DNA from: Stutzerimonas stutzeri
GTDB lineage: Bacteria > Pseudomonadota > Gammaproteobacteria > Pseudomonadales > Pseudomonadaceae
Direction of reading: 5' to 3'
Assembly: GCF_002890915.1 (NCBI RefSeq)
Contig: NZ_POUT01000005.1
Coordinates: forward strand, 186,001-250,000
DNA length: 64,000 nt
In this document: positions 1 through 8,176 of the stretch, one piece after another
Numbering within the stretch: the first letter of the stretch is position 1
Layout: every line of letters begins with the position of its first letter
Translations under genes and position numbers: made by a program
Notes under the pieces: generated by a model
Told to the model about the DNA's origin: nothing
Database searches by the model: none
The model's input: the letters and a program-made list of their open reading frames with translations, nothing else

Positions 1-2
1 AG

Positions 3-950
3 CTGGCGCGTGACGCCCGCGCCGTGCAGCTAGCGCCGGCGCTGCTCGCCGTGCTGCAGCAGCGCCGCCTCGGCCGCTGGCTGCTCGGCATCGGCGTGCA
101 TGGGCTGTGGCTGCTGGCGATGACCAGCGCCCTGCTCACGCTGCTGGCCCTGCTGGCGACGCGCCGCTACGGCTTCGTCTGGGAGACCACCATCCTCGGC
201 GAAAACGCCTTCGTCACCCTTACCCAGGCCCTCGGCGCGCTGCCGACGCTGCTCGGCTTCGGCATACCGGACGTCGAGCAGATCCGCGCCAGCGGCGCGC
301 TGGGCAGCGATCTGGACAACGCCCGGCAGCACTGGGCCGGCTGGTTGGTCGGCGTGCTGCTGGTCTACGGCCTGCTGCCGCGCCTGCTGCTGGCCGGTTT
401 CTGCCTGTGGCGCTGGCAACGTGGCCGCACAGCGCTGCGACTCGATCTGAACCTGCCGGCCTACCGCCTGCTGCGCGAACGCCTGCAGCCGCCCAGCGAG
501 CGACTCGGCATCAGTGATGCAGCACCCGCCCAACTGCACGCTCCCAGCGCCGGCGCCCAGCTCGATGGCAGTGCCGGCGCCGTGCTGGTGGCCATCGAAC
601 TGGACGGCAGCCGCCCGTGGCCGCCGCCGTTGCCCAAGGGCGTCGCCGATGCCGGCATCCTCGACGACCGCGAGGGGCGCCGGCGTCTGCTCGACCAGCT
701 CACCCGTTTTCCGCCGGCACGCCTGGCCATCGCCTGCGACCCGCGGCGCTCGCCGGATCGCGGCACGCTGGCGCTGATCGGCGAACTGTCGCGCTGCGCG
801 GCAGCGACTCGCGTCTGGCTGCTGCAGGCGCCGCCGGGCGAGGCGCTGGACAGCGCGCGCCTGGAAGACTGGCACCAGGCGCTGGATGCCCTGGGCCTGG
901 CGCATTCCAGCTGCGCGCCGCTGGGCTGGCTGGAGCACGGCCATGACTGA
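3..950 (+). CDS. DUF2868 family membrane protein (5' end missing)
   Basis: The reading frame is open to the left edge, so the N-terminus is outside the window and the GTG at 24 is probably internal. The visible 315 or so residues hold two hydrophobic spans (around fragment residues 20-50 and 110-135), each followed by basic residues. The C-terminal soluble part is rich in Ala, Leu, Arg and Pro. The stop overlaps the next gene by 8 bases, so the two are translationally coupled. A DUF2868 protein followed by a DUF3482 GTPase is a recurrent pair in pseudomonads, and I make the family call mainly from that pairing and the membrane layout. The molecular function is unknown; a membrane partner or anchor for the GTPase is a reasonable inference. 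Confidence 0.7.
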   Translation: MARDARAVQLAPALLAVLQQRRLGRWLLGIGVHGLWLLAMTSALLTLLALLATRRYGFVWETTILGENAFVTLTQALGALPTLLGFGIPDVEQIRASGALGSDLDNARQHWAGWLVGVLLVYGLLPRLLLAGFCLWRWQRGRTALRLDLNLPAYRLLRERLQPPSERLGISDAAPAQLHAPSAGAQLDGSAGAVLVAIELDGSRPWPPPLPKGVADAGILDDREGRRRLLDQLTRFPPARLAIACDPRRSPDRGTLALIGELSRCAAATRVWLLQAPPGEALDSARLEDWHQALDALGLAHSSCAPLGWLEHGHD

Positions 951-2316
951 CGCGCTGAAACTCGCCGTGGTCGGCCATACCAACGTCGGCAAGACCTCGC
1001 TGCTGCGCACCCTGACCCGCGACATCGGCTTCGGCGAGGTCTCGCACCGGCCGAGCACCACCCGCCATGTCGAAGGCGCGCGGCTGTCGGTGGACGGCGA
1101 GCCGCTGCTGGAGCTCTACGACACCCCGGGGCTGGAAGACGCCATCGCCCTGCTCGACTACCTCGAACGCCTGGAGCGCCCCGGCGAGCGCCTCGACGGC
1201 CCGGCGCGCACCGCGCGCTTTCTCGACGGCAGCGAGGCGCGCCAGCGCTTCGAGCAGGAGGCCAAGGTGCTGCGCCAGCTCTTGGCCAGCGACGCCGGGC
1301 TCTACGTGATCGATGCCCGCGAGCCGGTGCTGGCCAAGTACAAGGACGAGCTGGCGGTGCTCGCCGGCTGCGGCAAGCCGCTGTTGCCGGTGCTCAACTT
1401 CGTCGCCCAGCCCGGCCATCGCGAGGAGGAATGGCGCCAGGCCCTGGCGCGGCTCGGCCTGCATGCGCTGGTGCGCTTCGACAGCGTGGCGCCGCCGCTG
1501 GACGGCGAGCGGCGGCTGTACGAAAGCCTGGCGCTGCTGCTGGAGCAGGCGCGACCGAAGTTGCAGCGGCTGATCGAGGATCACGAGGCCCAGGCCGAAG
1601 CACGCCTGGCCAGCGGCCAGCGGCTGATCGCCGAGCTGCTGGTGGATGTCGCCGCCTGCCGCCGCAGCGTCGCCGCGCAGGCGGAGCTGGAGCGCCGCGC
1701 CATCGGCGAGCTGCACGATGCGGTGCGCGTCCGCGAACAGCGCTGCGTCGAGGCGCTGCTGCGGCTGTATGCCTTCCGCCGGGAGGACGCCGAGACCCAC
1801 GACCTGCCGCTGCTCGACGGGCGCTGGGGCGACGACCTGTTCAATCCGGAAACCCTGAAACAGCTCGGCGTGAAGATCGGCGGCGGCATGGCCGCCGGTG
1901 CCGCGGCGGGCGCCGGGGTCGACCTGATGGTCGGCGGCATCACCCTCGGCGCGGCGGCGCTGCTCGGCGCCATCGCCGGTGGCGGCGCGCAGACCGCGCG
2001 GCACTATGGCAACCGCCTGCTCGGCAAGCTCAAGGGCCAGCGCGAACTGAGCGTCGACGACGCCGTGCTGCGCCTGCTCGCCCTGCGCCAGCGCCAGCTG
2101 CTGGCGACCCTGGCCACGCGCGGGCACGCCGCGGTCGAGGCGATCCGCCTGGGCACGCCGCAGGACCGCAACTGGCGCGAAGGCAGCCTGCCGGAAGCCC
2201 TGCAACGCTGCCGCGCCCACCCCGAGTGGTCGGCGCTCAACCCCGCCGCCCGCCTGCAGGACGCCGAGCGCCAGGCGGCGCTGGATGCATTGCAGGCAGA
2301 ACTGCGCCAGGAGTGA
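943..2316 (+). CDS. DUF3482 family P-loop GTPase (457 aa)
   Basis: Predicted Era/YfjP-like GTPase. The start ATG at 943 sits inside the end of the upstream gene and puts the P-loop GHTNVGKTS at residues 11-19. A G3 motif DTPG follows at 60-63. I see no textbook NKxD motif; the equivalent stretch reads VLNF, so nucleotide specificity is less certain. After a helical, charged middle region, residues about 311-348 form a Gly/Ala-rich hydrophobic stretch that could insert into or lie on a membrane. It is coupled to the DUF2868 membrane protein, which suggests a membrane-associated GTPase system. The physiological role is unknown. Confidence 0.8.
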   Translation: MTDALKLAVVGHTNVGKTSLLRTLTRDIGFGEVSHRPSTTRHVEGARLSVDGEPLLELYDTPGLEDAIALLDYLERLERPGERLDGPARTARFLDGSEARQRFEQEAKVLRQLLASDAGLYVIDAREPVLAKYKDELAVLAGCGKPLLPVLNFVAQPGHREEEWRQALARLGLHALVRFDSVAPPLDGERRLYESLALLLEQARPKLQRLIEDHEAQAEARLASGQRLIAELLVDVAACRRSVAAQAELERRAIGELHDAVRVREQRCVEALLRLYAFRREDAETHDLPLLDGRWGDDLFNPETLKQLGVKIGGGMAAGAAAGAGVDLMVGGITLGAAALLGAIAGGGAQTARHYGNRLLGKLKGQRELSVDDAVLRLLALRQRQLLATLATRGHAAVEAIRLGTPQDRNWREGSLPEALQRCRAHPEWSALNPAARLQDAERQAALDALQAELRQE

Positions 2317-2354
2317 ACCATCGCGCGGGTCTCGGCGGGCGCTGAGCACATCAC

Positions 2355-2502
2355 CGTAGGTTGCGGTTGAGGTGCATGGCGCCGAAGCCCAACACTCCGG
2401 TATGCCCGCGAACCCGCAGGCATCGCTTATGCCGAAAGTCACGCCGCAACGGCTGTATCGCCGGGAACCTTGCTCGTTGGGCTTCGCTCAACCCAACCTA
2501 CG
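2355..2502. repeat. Inverted intergenic repeat pair, GTAGGTTGGG family
   Basis: The left arm (from 2355) contains CGTAGGTTG and GAAGCCCAAC. The right arm (2476-2502) is its inverted counterpart, containing GTTGGGCTTCG and CCCAACCTACG. The same arms occur at 23101-23187 and 55055-55197, so this is a dispersed family resembling REP doublets. The right arm ends one base before the stop codon of the convergent EamA gene. Confidence 0.75.
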
Positions 2503-2503
2503 C

Positions 2504-3424
2504 TCAGGCCCGCGTCGCCACGCCGTCGTCGATGCCAGCGGCGGGCCTGGTCGGCGCCGCCCGGCCGGAGTGCAGTGTCCATGCCGTCGCCAGCATGATC
2601 AGCAGGCCGCCCGCCCAGCCCATCGGCGCCAGCCGCTCGCCCAGCCAGAGCCCGGCGATGAGTGCGCCGAACAGTGGCTCGGAGCCCATCAGCAACGACA
2701 CCCGCGTTGCGCTGCTGCGCCCCAGCGCGCGGTTCTGCGCAAACATGGCGAACAGCGTGGCGAACAGCACCAGATACAGCGTGCCGAACCAGAAGCCTGG
2801 CTCCACCGGCAGCGCCGGCAGTCCGCCCGGCAGCGACACGGCGAGCAGGATGCAGCCCGCCGCAACGACTCCACTCTGCACCGCAGTCAACGCCAGTGCC
2901 GGGATTTCCCGGCCGGCCGTCAATCGCCGGGTCAGGCAGACCAGCACCGCGCGCAGCAACGCGGCGGCCAGCATCAGCGCATCGCCGAGATTGAGCGACA
3001 GCTGCGGCCCGCCGGTCAGCAGCCAGACGCCCGCCAGCGACAGCGCGCAGGCGAGGAACAGCGTGTTGTGCGGCCGCTGGCGCAGCAGTAGCCATTCCAT
3101 GAACGGTGTGATCACCACGCACAGGCTGATCAGAAACGCCGCATTGCTGGCGCTGGTCAGCAGCACGCCCCAGGTCTCGCAGAGAAAGATCACCAGCATC
3201 ACCAGCCCCAGCGGCAGGCCGGGGCGCAGCGCCCGGCGACCGGCTCCGCGCAGCTGCGGCAACAGCAGGATGAAGGTCAGGCCGAAGCGGATCGCCAGGA
3301 AGCCCAGCACCGGGTAGAACAGCAGCGCTTGCTTGGCCACCGCGTAGCTGCTGCCCCAGATCAGCGCCACCATCAGCAGCATGCCATCGGCCAGCCACAG
3401 GCCTTGCTTCGTTGCGCCTTTCAT
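2504..3424 (-). CDS. EamA/DMT-family transporter (306 aa)
   Basis: Inner-membrane protein with about ten hydrophobic helices in two EamA repeats, the usual size for drug/metabolite exporters such as RhaT or YdcZ relatives. The conserved first helix contains ALIWGSSYA and the second repeat contains a SEPLFGALIAGLWLGE element. I chose the ATG at 3424 because it follows a GAGGG ribosome site and begins just before helix 1; the open frame extends upstream without support. It is divergent from a LysR regulator across a 91-bp gap with a palindrome, so that regulator probably controls it. The substrate cannot be read from the sequence; metabolite or amino-acid export is the family default. Confidence 0.88.
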   Translation of the reverse strand: MKGATKQGLWLADGMLLMVALIWGSSYAVAKQALLFYPVLGFLAIRFGLTFILLLPQLRGAGRRALRPGLPLGLVMLVIFLCETWGVLLTSASNAAFLISLCVVITPFMEWLLLRQRPHNTLFLACALSLAGVWLLTGGPQLSLNLGDALMLAAALLRAVLVCLTRRLTAGREIPALALTAVQSGVVAAGCILLAVSLPGGLPALPVEPGFWFGTLYLVLFATLFAMFAQNRALGRSSATRVSLLMGSEPLFGALIAGLWLGERLAPMGWAGGLLIMLATAWTLHSGRAAPTRPAAGIDDGVATRA

Positions 3425-3455
3425 TCCAATACCCTCGTTGCAACCATCGGGCGCC

Positions 3456-3487
3456 GATTGTCGATCTTGGCGCCTCAATCGATAATC
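3456..3487. promoter_or_regulatory. Candidate LysR-type operator
   Basis: GATTGTCGAT (3456-3465) and ATCGATAATC (3478-3487) form an inverted repeat matching at 9 of 10 positions around a 12-bp centre. It lies between the divergent EamA and LysR genes, where LysR-type regulators normally bind. Control of both genes from this site is inferred. Confidence 0.55.
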
Positions 3488-3515
3488 CAGCGAAACAGCA
3501 CAGGACCTGTTCCAC

Positions 3516-4481
3516 ATGGGAACGAATGACAACGCAGCCCTGCTGCCCTACATGGCGGTCTTCGTCCGCGTGGTGGAGGCCGGTAGCTTCTCCGCCGCGG
3601 CGCGCCTGCTGGGCAGCACGCCCTCGGCGGTGAGCCGGCAGGTGGCGAGGCTGGAGCAGGCGCTGGCGCTGCGCCTGCTCGAACGCACCACCCGCCAGCT
3701 GCGGCTGAACGAGGCGGGAGCGCAGTTCTATCAGCATTGCCGGGCCATGCTGGAAGCGGCCGAGGCCGCCATGGCCATCGGCGAGCGGCTGATGCGCAGC
3801 CCGCGCGGGCTGGTGCGCCTCAGCGTGCCGAAGGCCTATGGCAAGTTCGTCGTCAGCCCGCTGATGCCGGGGTTTCTGCAGCGCTACCCGGACGTCGACG
3901 TGCAGCTGCGGATCGACGACCGCAGCCCGGACCTGATCGAGGAGGGTTTCGACCTGCTGGTGCAAGTCACCGACCAGCCGCCCGCCGGCCTGGCCGGCAA
4001 GCCGTTCGAACCGGTGCGCCAGCTGCTCTGCGCCAGCCCCGACTACCTGCAACGGCACGGCGCGCCGCAGCACCCGCAGGATCTGCTGCGCCATAGTTGC
4101 CTGTATCTGGGAGAAAGCGCCGGCGACAACCGCTGGCATCTGCGCCGCGGCGAACGGCAGGAAGTGGTGACGGTGCGCGGCCGCTATATCAGCAACCATA
4201 GCGAGGCGCGGCTACAGGTGGCGCTGGCCCACCTGGGTATCACCTGCCTGCCGCACTTCACCGCCGCCGCCGCGCTGGCCGACGGCCGCCTGCGCGAGGT
4301 GTTGCCCGAGTGGCGCTACACCGGCTCGTACCAGGGCGCGGCCTGGCTACTGTGGCGGCAGAACCGCCACCTGCCGCCGAAGCTGCGGGTGCTGATCGAT
4401 TATCTGAGCGAGGCGCTGACGCCGGCGCTAGCCCCCGTGCACAAGGTCGTTCGGCAGCATAAACTCCATCGTTTGCTTTAA
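3516..4481 (+). CDS. LysR-type transcriptional regulator (321 aa)
   Basis: The N-terminal winged helix-turn-helix (residues about 10-70) shows the CrgA-like pattern FVRVVEAGSFSAAARLL followed by SAVSRQVARLE. It is followed by a LysR substrate-binding domain to about residue 300. It is divergent from the EamA transporter with a shared palindrome, so local autoregulation and transporter control are likely. The final 15-20 residues are unusually basic and His-rich (ending HKVVRQHKLHRLL). The stop is only 18 bp before hsdM, so the 3' end may have been altered when the restriction island arrived. The effector is unknown. Confidence 0.92.
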   Translation: MGTNDNAALLPYMAVFVRVVEAGSFSAAARLLGSTPSAVSRQVARLEQALALRLLERTTRQLRLNEAGAQFYQHCRAMLEAAEAAMAIGERLMRSPRGLVRLSVPKAYGKFVVSPLMPGFLQRYPDVDVQLRIDDRSPDLIEEGFDLLVQVTDQPPAGLAGKPFEPVRQLLCASPDYLQRHGAPQHPQDLLRHSCLYLGESAGDNRWHLRRGERQEVVTVRGRYISNHSEARLQVALAHLGITCLPHFTAAAALADGRLREVLPEWRYTGSYQGAAWLLWRQNRHLPPKLRVLIDYLSEALTPALAPVHKVVRQHKLHRLL

Positions 4482-4499
4482 GGCCCCCAAGGATCAGCA

Positions 4500-6788
4500 G
4501 TGGAACACCAGGAACTCTTCAAGAAACACAGCGACTTCATCTGGGACATCGCCAACCTGCTGCGCGGCCCCTACCGCCCACCGCAATATCGTCGGGTGAT
4601 GATTCCGCTGACCGTGCTGCGACGCCTGGATTGCGTGCTGGAGGCCAGCAAGGACAAGGTTCTGGCGGAATACAAGCTGCTGAAGACCACCGACAAGTTC
4701 AGCGACGAACTGATCGAGAAGATGATTTGCCGCAAGTTCGACCTGAACTTCTACAACACCAGCGAATTCACCTTCAAAAAGCTGCTGGCCGACCCGAACA
4801 ATCTGGCGCGCAACCTCATCAACTACCTCGCCGGCTTCTCCAGCAAGGCGCGCAAGATCCTCGACAAGTTCAACTTCGGCATCGAGATCGAGAAGCTTGA
4901 AGACGCCAACCGTCTGTTCGAAGTGATCAAGGCCGTCGCCGCCATCGACCTGCATCCCGGCCGCGTACCCAATATGGCCATGGGTTACATCTTCGAAGAC
5001 CTGGTGCGGCGCTTCAACGAACAGGCCAACGAGGAAGCGGGGGACCACTTCACCCCCCGCGAAGTGATCAAGCTGATGGTCAACCTGCTGTTCAACGGCC
5101 AGGAAGAGGTCTACGCCGAAGGCAAGCACCTGCGCATCTACGACCCGACCTGCGGCACCGGCGGCATGCTGTCGGAGTCGGAAAAGTACATCCTCGCCGA
5201 AAACCCGCGAGCGGACGTCAGGCTCTACGGCCAGGAATACAACCCGGAGTCCTTCGCCATCTGCGGCTCCGACCTGATGATCAAGGCCGAAGACACCAAC
5301 CACATCGTCTTCGGCGACACGCTGGGCACAGGCCGTAACCGCGAAGGCATAGTCGACGGCGACGGCCACCCCGACGAGACCTTCCACTACATGCTGGCCA
5401 ATCCGCCCTTCGGCGTGGAATGGAAGCCCGAGCAGGACTATGTCACCCAGGAGCACAACAAGCTCGGCTTCAACGGCCGCTTCGGCGCCGGCCTGCCGCG
5501 CATCAACGACGGTGCCCTGCTGTTTCTCCAGCATATGCTCAGCAAGCGCGTGCCGAGCGAGGTCGAAGGCGGCGAACCGGGTGCGGGCTCGCGCATCGCC
5601 GTGGTGTTCAACGGCTCGCCGCTGTTCACCGGCGACGCCGGCAGCGGCGAGAGTAATATTCGCCGCTGGATCATCGAGAACGACTGGCTGGAGGCCGTGG
5701 TCGGCCTACCCGACCAGTTGTTCTACAACACCGGCATCTCCACCTATATCTGGATCGTCAGCAACCGCAAGAGCGCCAAGCGCAAGGGCAAGGTGCAGTT
5801 GATCAATGCCGCCGACTTCGCCTGGAAGATGAAGAAGAGCCTGGGCGACAAACGCAAGAAGCTCGGCGAAGGCGAGACCGAGAACGGTGGCTTCGAGCCC
5901 AACCATATCGACGCGCTGACTCGCATCCATGGCGAGTTCCAGCACGACCAGCGCCTGCGCATCAATGAGATCCAGACCAATATCGAGCCGGACCGCAAGA
6001 AGAAGCGTGATCCGAACAAGAGCGTGCTGGTCAGCAGGATTCTCGACAACCGCGACTTCGGCTACCTGAAGATCACCGTCGAGCGCCCGCTGCGCCTTAA
6101 CTTCGCCATTACCGATGCGCGTATCCAGCAGGTCAGGGAAGGCAGCTTCTTTGCCGGCCTGGCCAGCAGCAAGAAGCGCAAGGACCTGGCCGCCAGCGCC
6201 GCGGAAATCGCCGCCGGCAAGGCCCAGCAGGCGAAAATCCTCGCCATTCTCGAAGGGCTCAAACCGCGCTTCGCCGCAAGCGAAGTGATCCGTAACCGCG
6301 ACGAGTTCGAGAAGCTGTTGAAAGCCGCCTTCAAGAGCAGCGATATCGGCTGGAGCGCGCCGCTGAGAAAGGCCTTGCTGGCCAAGGGTGCCCTGGGCGA
6401 GCAGGACCCCGAAGCCGACATTTGCCAGGACGCCAAAGGCAATCCCGAGCCGGATGCCGACCTGCGCGACACCGAGAATGTCAGCCTGCCCACCGATATC
6501 GCCCTGCCCCTGCCGTTGGATTACGAAAGCAACGCCAACAAGGGCAAGGTGGACAAGAGCGCGCTGCTCAAGCGGGTGCGCCAGCACTGCCAGGACTATC
6601 TGGCCCGCGAAGTGCTGCCCTACCGTCCGGATGCCTGGATCGACTTCGACAAGACCAAGGTCGGTTACGAAATTCCCTTCAATCGCCACTTCTATGAGTA
6701 CGAAGCCCCGCGCCCGTTGGCTGAGATCGAGGCGGAGATCAAGGCGCTGGAAGGCGAGATTATGGCCATGCTGAGTGAGGTGGTTTGA
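4500..6788 (+). CDS. hsdM: Type I restriction-modification DNA methyltransferase subunit HsdM (762 aa)
   Basis: Adenine-N6 methyltransferase subunit of a type I restriction-modification complex, acting with HsdS (and HsdR for cleavage). The N-terminal helical domain is followed by the SAM-binding motif DPTCGTGGM at 215-223 and the catalytic NPPF at 301-304. A long C-terminal region ends in a helical segment. The GTG start at 4500 is preceded by AAGGA. A short stretch VPSEVEG (351-357) sits in an otherwise conserved loop and looks like a small repeat insertion. The stop overlaps the hsdS start by one base. Only 18 bp separate it from the LysR stop, so its promoter must lie in or before that gene. 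Confidence 0.95.
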   Translation: MEHQELFKKHSDFIWDIANLLRGPYRPPQYRRVMIPLTVLRRLDCVLEASKDKVLAEYKLLKTTDKFSDELIEKMICRKFDLNFYNTSEFTFKKLLADPNNLARNLINYLAGFSSKARKILDKFNFGIEIEKLEDANRLFEVIKAVAAIDLHPGRVPNMAMGYIFEDLVRRFNEQANEEAGDHFTPREVIKLMVNLLFNGQEEVYAEGKHLRIYDPTCGTGGMLSESEKYILAENPRADVRLYGQEYNPESFAICGSDLMIKAEDTNHIVFGDTLGTGRNREGIVDGDGHPDETFHYMLANPPFGVEWKPEQDYVTQEHNKLGFNGRFGAGLPRINDGALLFLQHMLSKRVPSEVEGGEPGAGSRIAVVFNGSPLFTGDAGSGESNIRRWIIENDWLEAVVGLPDQLFYNTGISTYIWIVSNRKSAKRKGKVQLINAADFAWKMKKSLGDKRKKLGEGETENGGFEPNHIDALTRIHGEFQHDQRLRINEIQTNIEPDRKKKRDPNKSVLVSRILDNRDFGYLKITVERPLRLNFAITDARIQQVREGSFFAGLASSKKRKDLAASAAEIAAGKAQQAKILAILEGLKPRFAASEVIRNRDEFEKLLKAAFKSSDIGWSAPLRKALLAKGALGEQDPEADICQDAKGNPEPDADLRDTENVSLPTDIALPLPLDYESNANKGKVDKSALLKRVRQHCQDYLAREVLPYRPDAWIDFDKTKVGYEIPFNRHFYEYEAPRPLAEIEAEIKALEGEIMAMLSEVV
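5548..5570 (+). repeat. Short repeat-like insertion inside hsdM
   Basis: GCGTGCCGAGCGAGGTCGAAGGC encodes RVPSEVEG, residues 350-357 of HsdM. It sits between LQHMLSK and SRIAVVFNGSPLF, where relatives I recall have a shorter linker. The core GAGCGAGGTCGAAGG resembles a short dispersed sequence whose VPSEVEG translation recurs in many bacterial proteins. The frame stays open, so the enzyme may still be functional. The comparison is from memory. Confidence 0.4.
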
Positions 6789-8176
6789 TGGGGTATCGGA
6801 GGTATCCGGAATATAAGAAGTCGGGAATTGAGTGGCTGGAGCAAATGCCTAGCCACTGGGGCGTCGAGCGCTTGAGGTTTTCTATTCAGACTAACCCCAC
6901 AAAATCTGAAATTAAACATTTGAGCGAAAACCTATCGGTCTCTTTTGTACCTATGGAGGCTGTTGGGGAGCTCGGTGGTCTGTGCCTTGATGTCGAGAAG
7001 GAAATTTCAGAGGTTTCGAATGGGTACAGCTATTTTGCAGATGGCGATGTACTGATAGCAAAAATCACGCCTTGCTTTGAAAATGGCAAAGGGGCTATAG
7101 CTAAAGGCCTCACCAATGGCGTTGGTTTTGGCACAACTGAATTCCATGTGCTGCGCTGCGAAAGCTCTATGAATCGCAACTATCTTTTTTACCTGAGCGT
7201 CTGCCATGCGTTTAGAGAGATAGGTGCATCGCAAATGCTGGGAGCCGGTGGGCAGAAGCGAGTCACGGATGACTTCATTAGAGACTTTCGGGTGGGGCTT
7301 CCTTCGCTGCTAGAGCAGGAAATAATTTCAGATTTCCTCGATTATAAAACTGCAAAAATTGACCGTTTGATCGAGAAAAAGAAAGAGCTGATTGAAAAGC
7401 TTCAAGAGCAACGCATCGCCACAATAACCCACGTAGTTACCAAAGGAATAGACATCAATGTAAAGATGAAAAAATCTGGCATTGAATGGCTGAACTCTAT
7501 TCCTCAGCACTGGCAGCTAGGCCGGATAAAAGAGTACTCAAGCACAATATCAAAAGGCACAACCCCTTCAACCGAGGGGCATGATACTTTAGAAGATGGC
7601 CCCGTCAGATTTATAAAAGCCGAAAACATTGCAAGCCAAGCAATCAGCGAGGCTCCCAAAGTATTCATTAGCGAAGAAACAAATAGAAAATTATCTAGAT
7701 CAACCCTCAAACAAGGTGATTTGCTCTTTGTGATTGCAGGGGCGACATTGGGGAAAGTTGCGATAATTGATGACTCAATCCTGCCAGCCAACATCAATCA
7801 AGCAATCGCTTTCATTCGGCCCAAATCTTCACTGAGCAGTCACTATCTTTGTTACTGGCTGGAATCAAGTTTTATTAAAGAAATTACATGGCTATATGCG
7901 GTTCAATCTGCGCAACCAAACTTGGCGATGGGAGTCTTGGGGCGTTTTCCAATCCCCCTGCCGCCCAAAGTGGAACAGGAAGCCATAGTTCAGTTTCTTA
8001 ATCTTAAGACTGTTGGTTTCAACTCTATGCTTGAGAAAACCCAACAAGCCATCACCCGCCTTCAGGAATACCGCGCCGCCCTAATCACCGCCGCAGTCAC
8101 CGGTCAGATCGATGTGCGCAACTGGCAGGCGCCGGAACCGATACAAGAACCCGAAGCAGACAAGGAAGTCGCCTGA
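6788..8176 (+). CDS. hsdS: Type I restriction-modification specificity subunit HsdS (462 aa)
   Basis: DNA target-recognition subunit. It has the classic two half-subunit layout. Each half opens with the same element, KKSGIEWLxxxPxHW (residues 10-24 and 228-242), followed by a target-recognition domain. Each half ends in a long helix (about 185-222 and 395-440) containing LIEKKKELIEKLQEQR or its counterpart. The ATG at 6788 shares its A with the hsdM stop; the TTG codon before it is less likely. The interior, especially about 6880-8000, is visibly poorer in G+C than hsdM or hsdR, as expected for recombining recognition domains. The target sequence is presumably bipartite but cannot be deduced. 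Confidence 0.93.
   Translation: MGYRRYPEYKKSGIEWLEQMPSHWGVERLRFSIQTNPTKSEIKHLSENLSVSFVPMEAVGELGGLCLDVEKEISEVSNGYSYFADGDVLIAKITPCFENGKGAIAKGLTNGVGFGTTEFHVLRCESSMNRNYLFYLSVCHAFREIGASQMLGAGGQKRVTDDFIRDFRVGLPSLLEQEIISDFLDYKTAKIDRLIEKKKELIEKLQEQRIATITHVVTKGIDINVKMKKSGIEWLNSIPQHWQLGRIKEYSSTISKGTTPSTEGHDTLEDGPVRFIKAENIASQAISEAPKVFISEETNRKLSRSTLKQGDLLFVIAGATLGKVAIIDDSILPANINQAIAFIRPKSSLSSHYLCYWLESSFIKEITWLYAVQSAQPNLAMGVLGRFPIPLPPKVEQEAIVQFLNLKTVGFNSMLEKTQQAITRLQEYRAALITAAVTGQIDVRNWQAPEPIQEPEADKEVA

Noticed and set aside
2439..4199. Minus-strand open frame of 586 codons across the EamA and LysR genes
   Set aside because: It runs out of frame through EamA and antisense to LysR, with no family resemblance.
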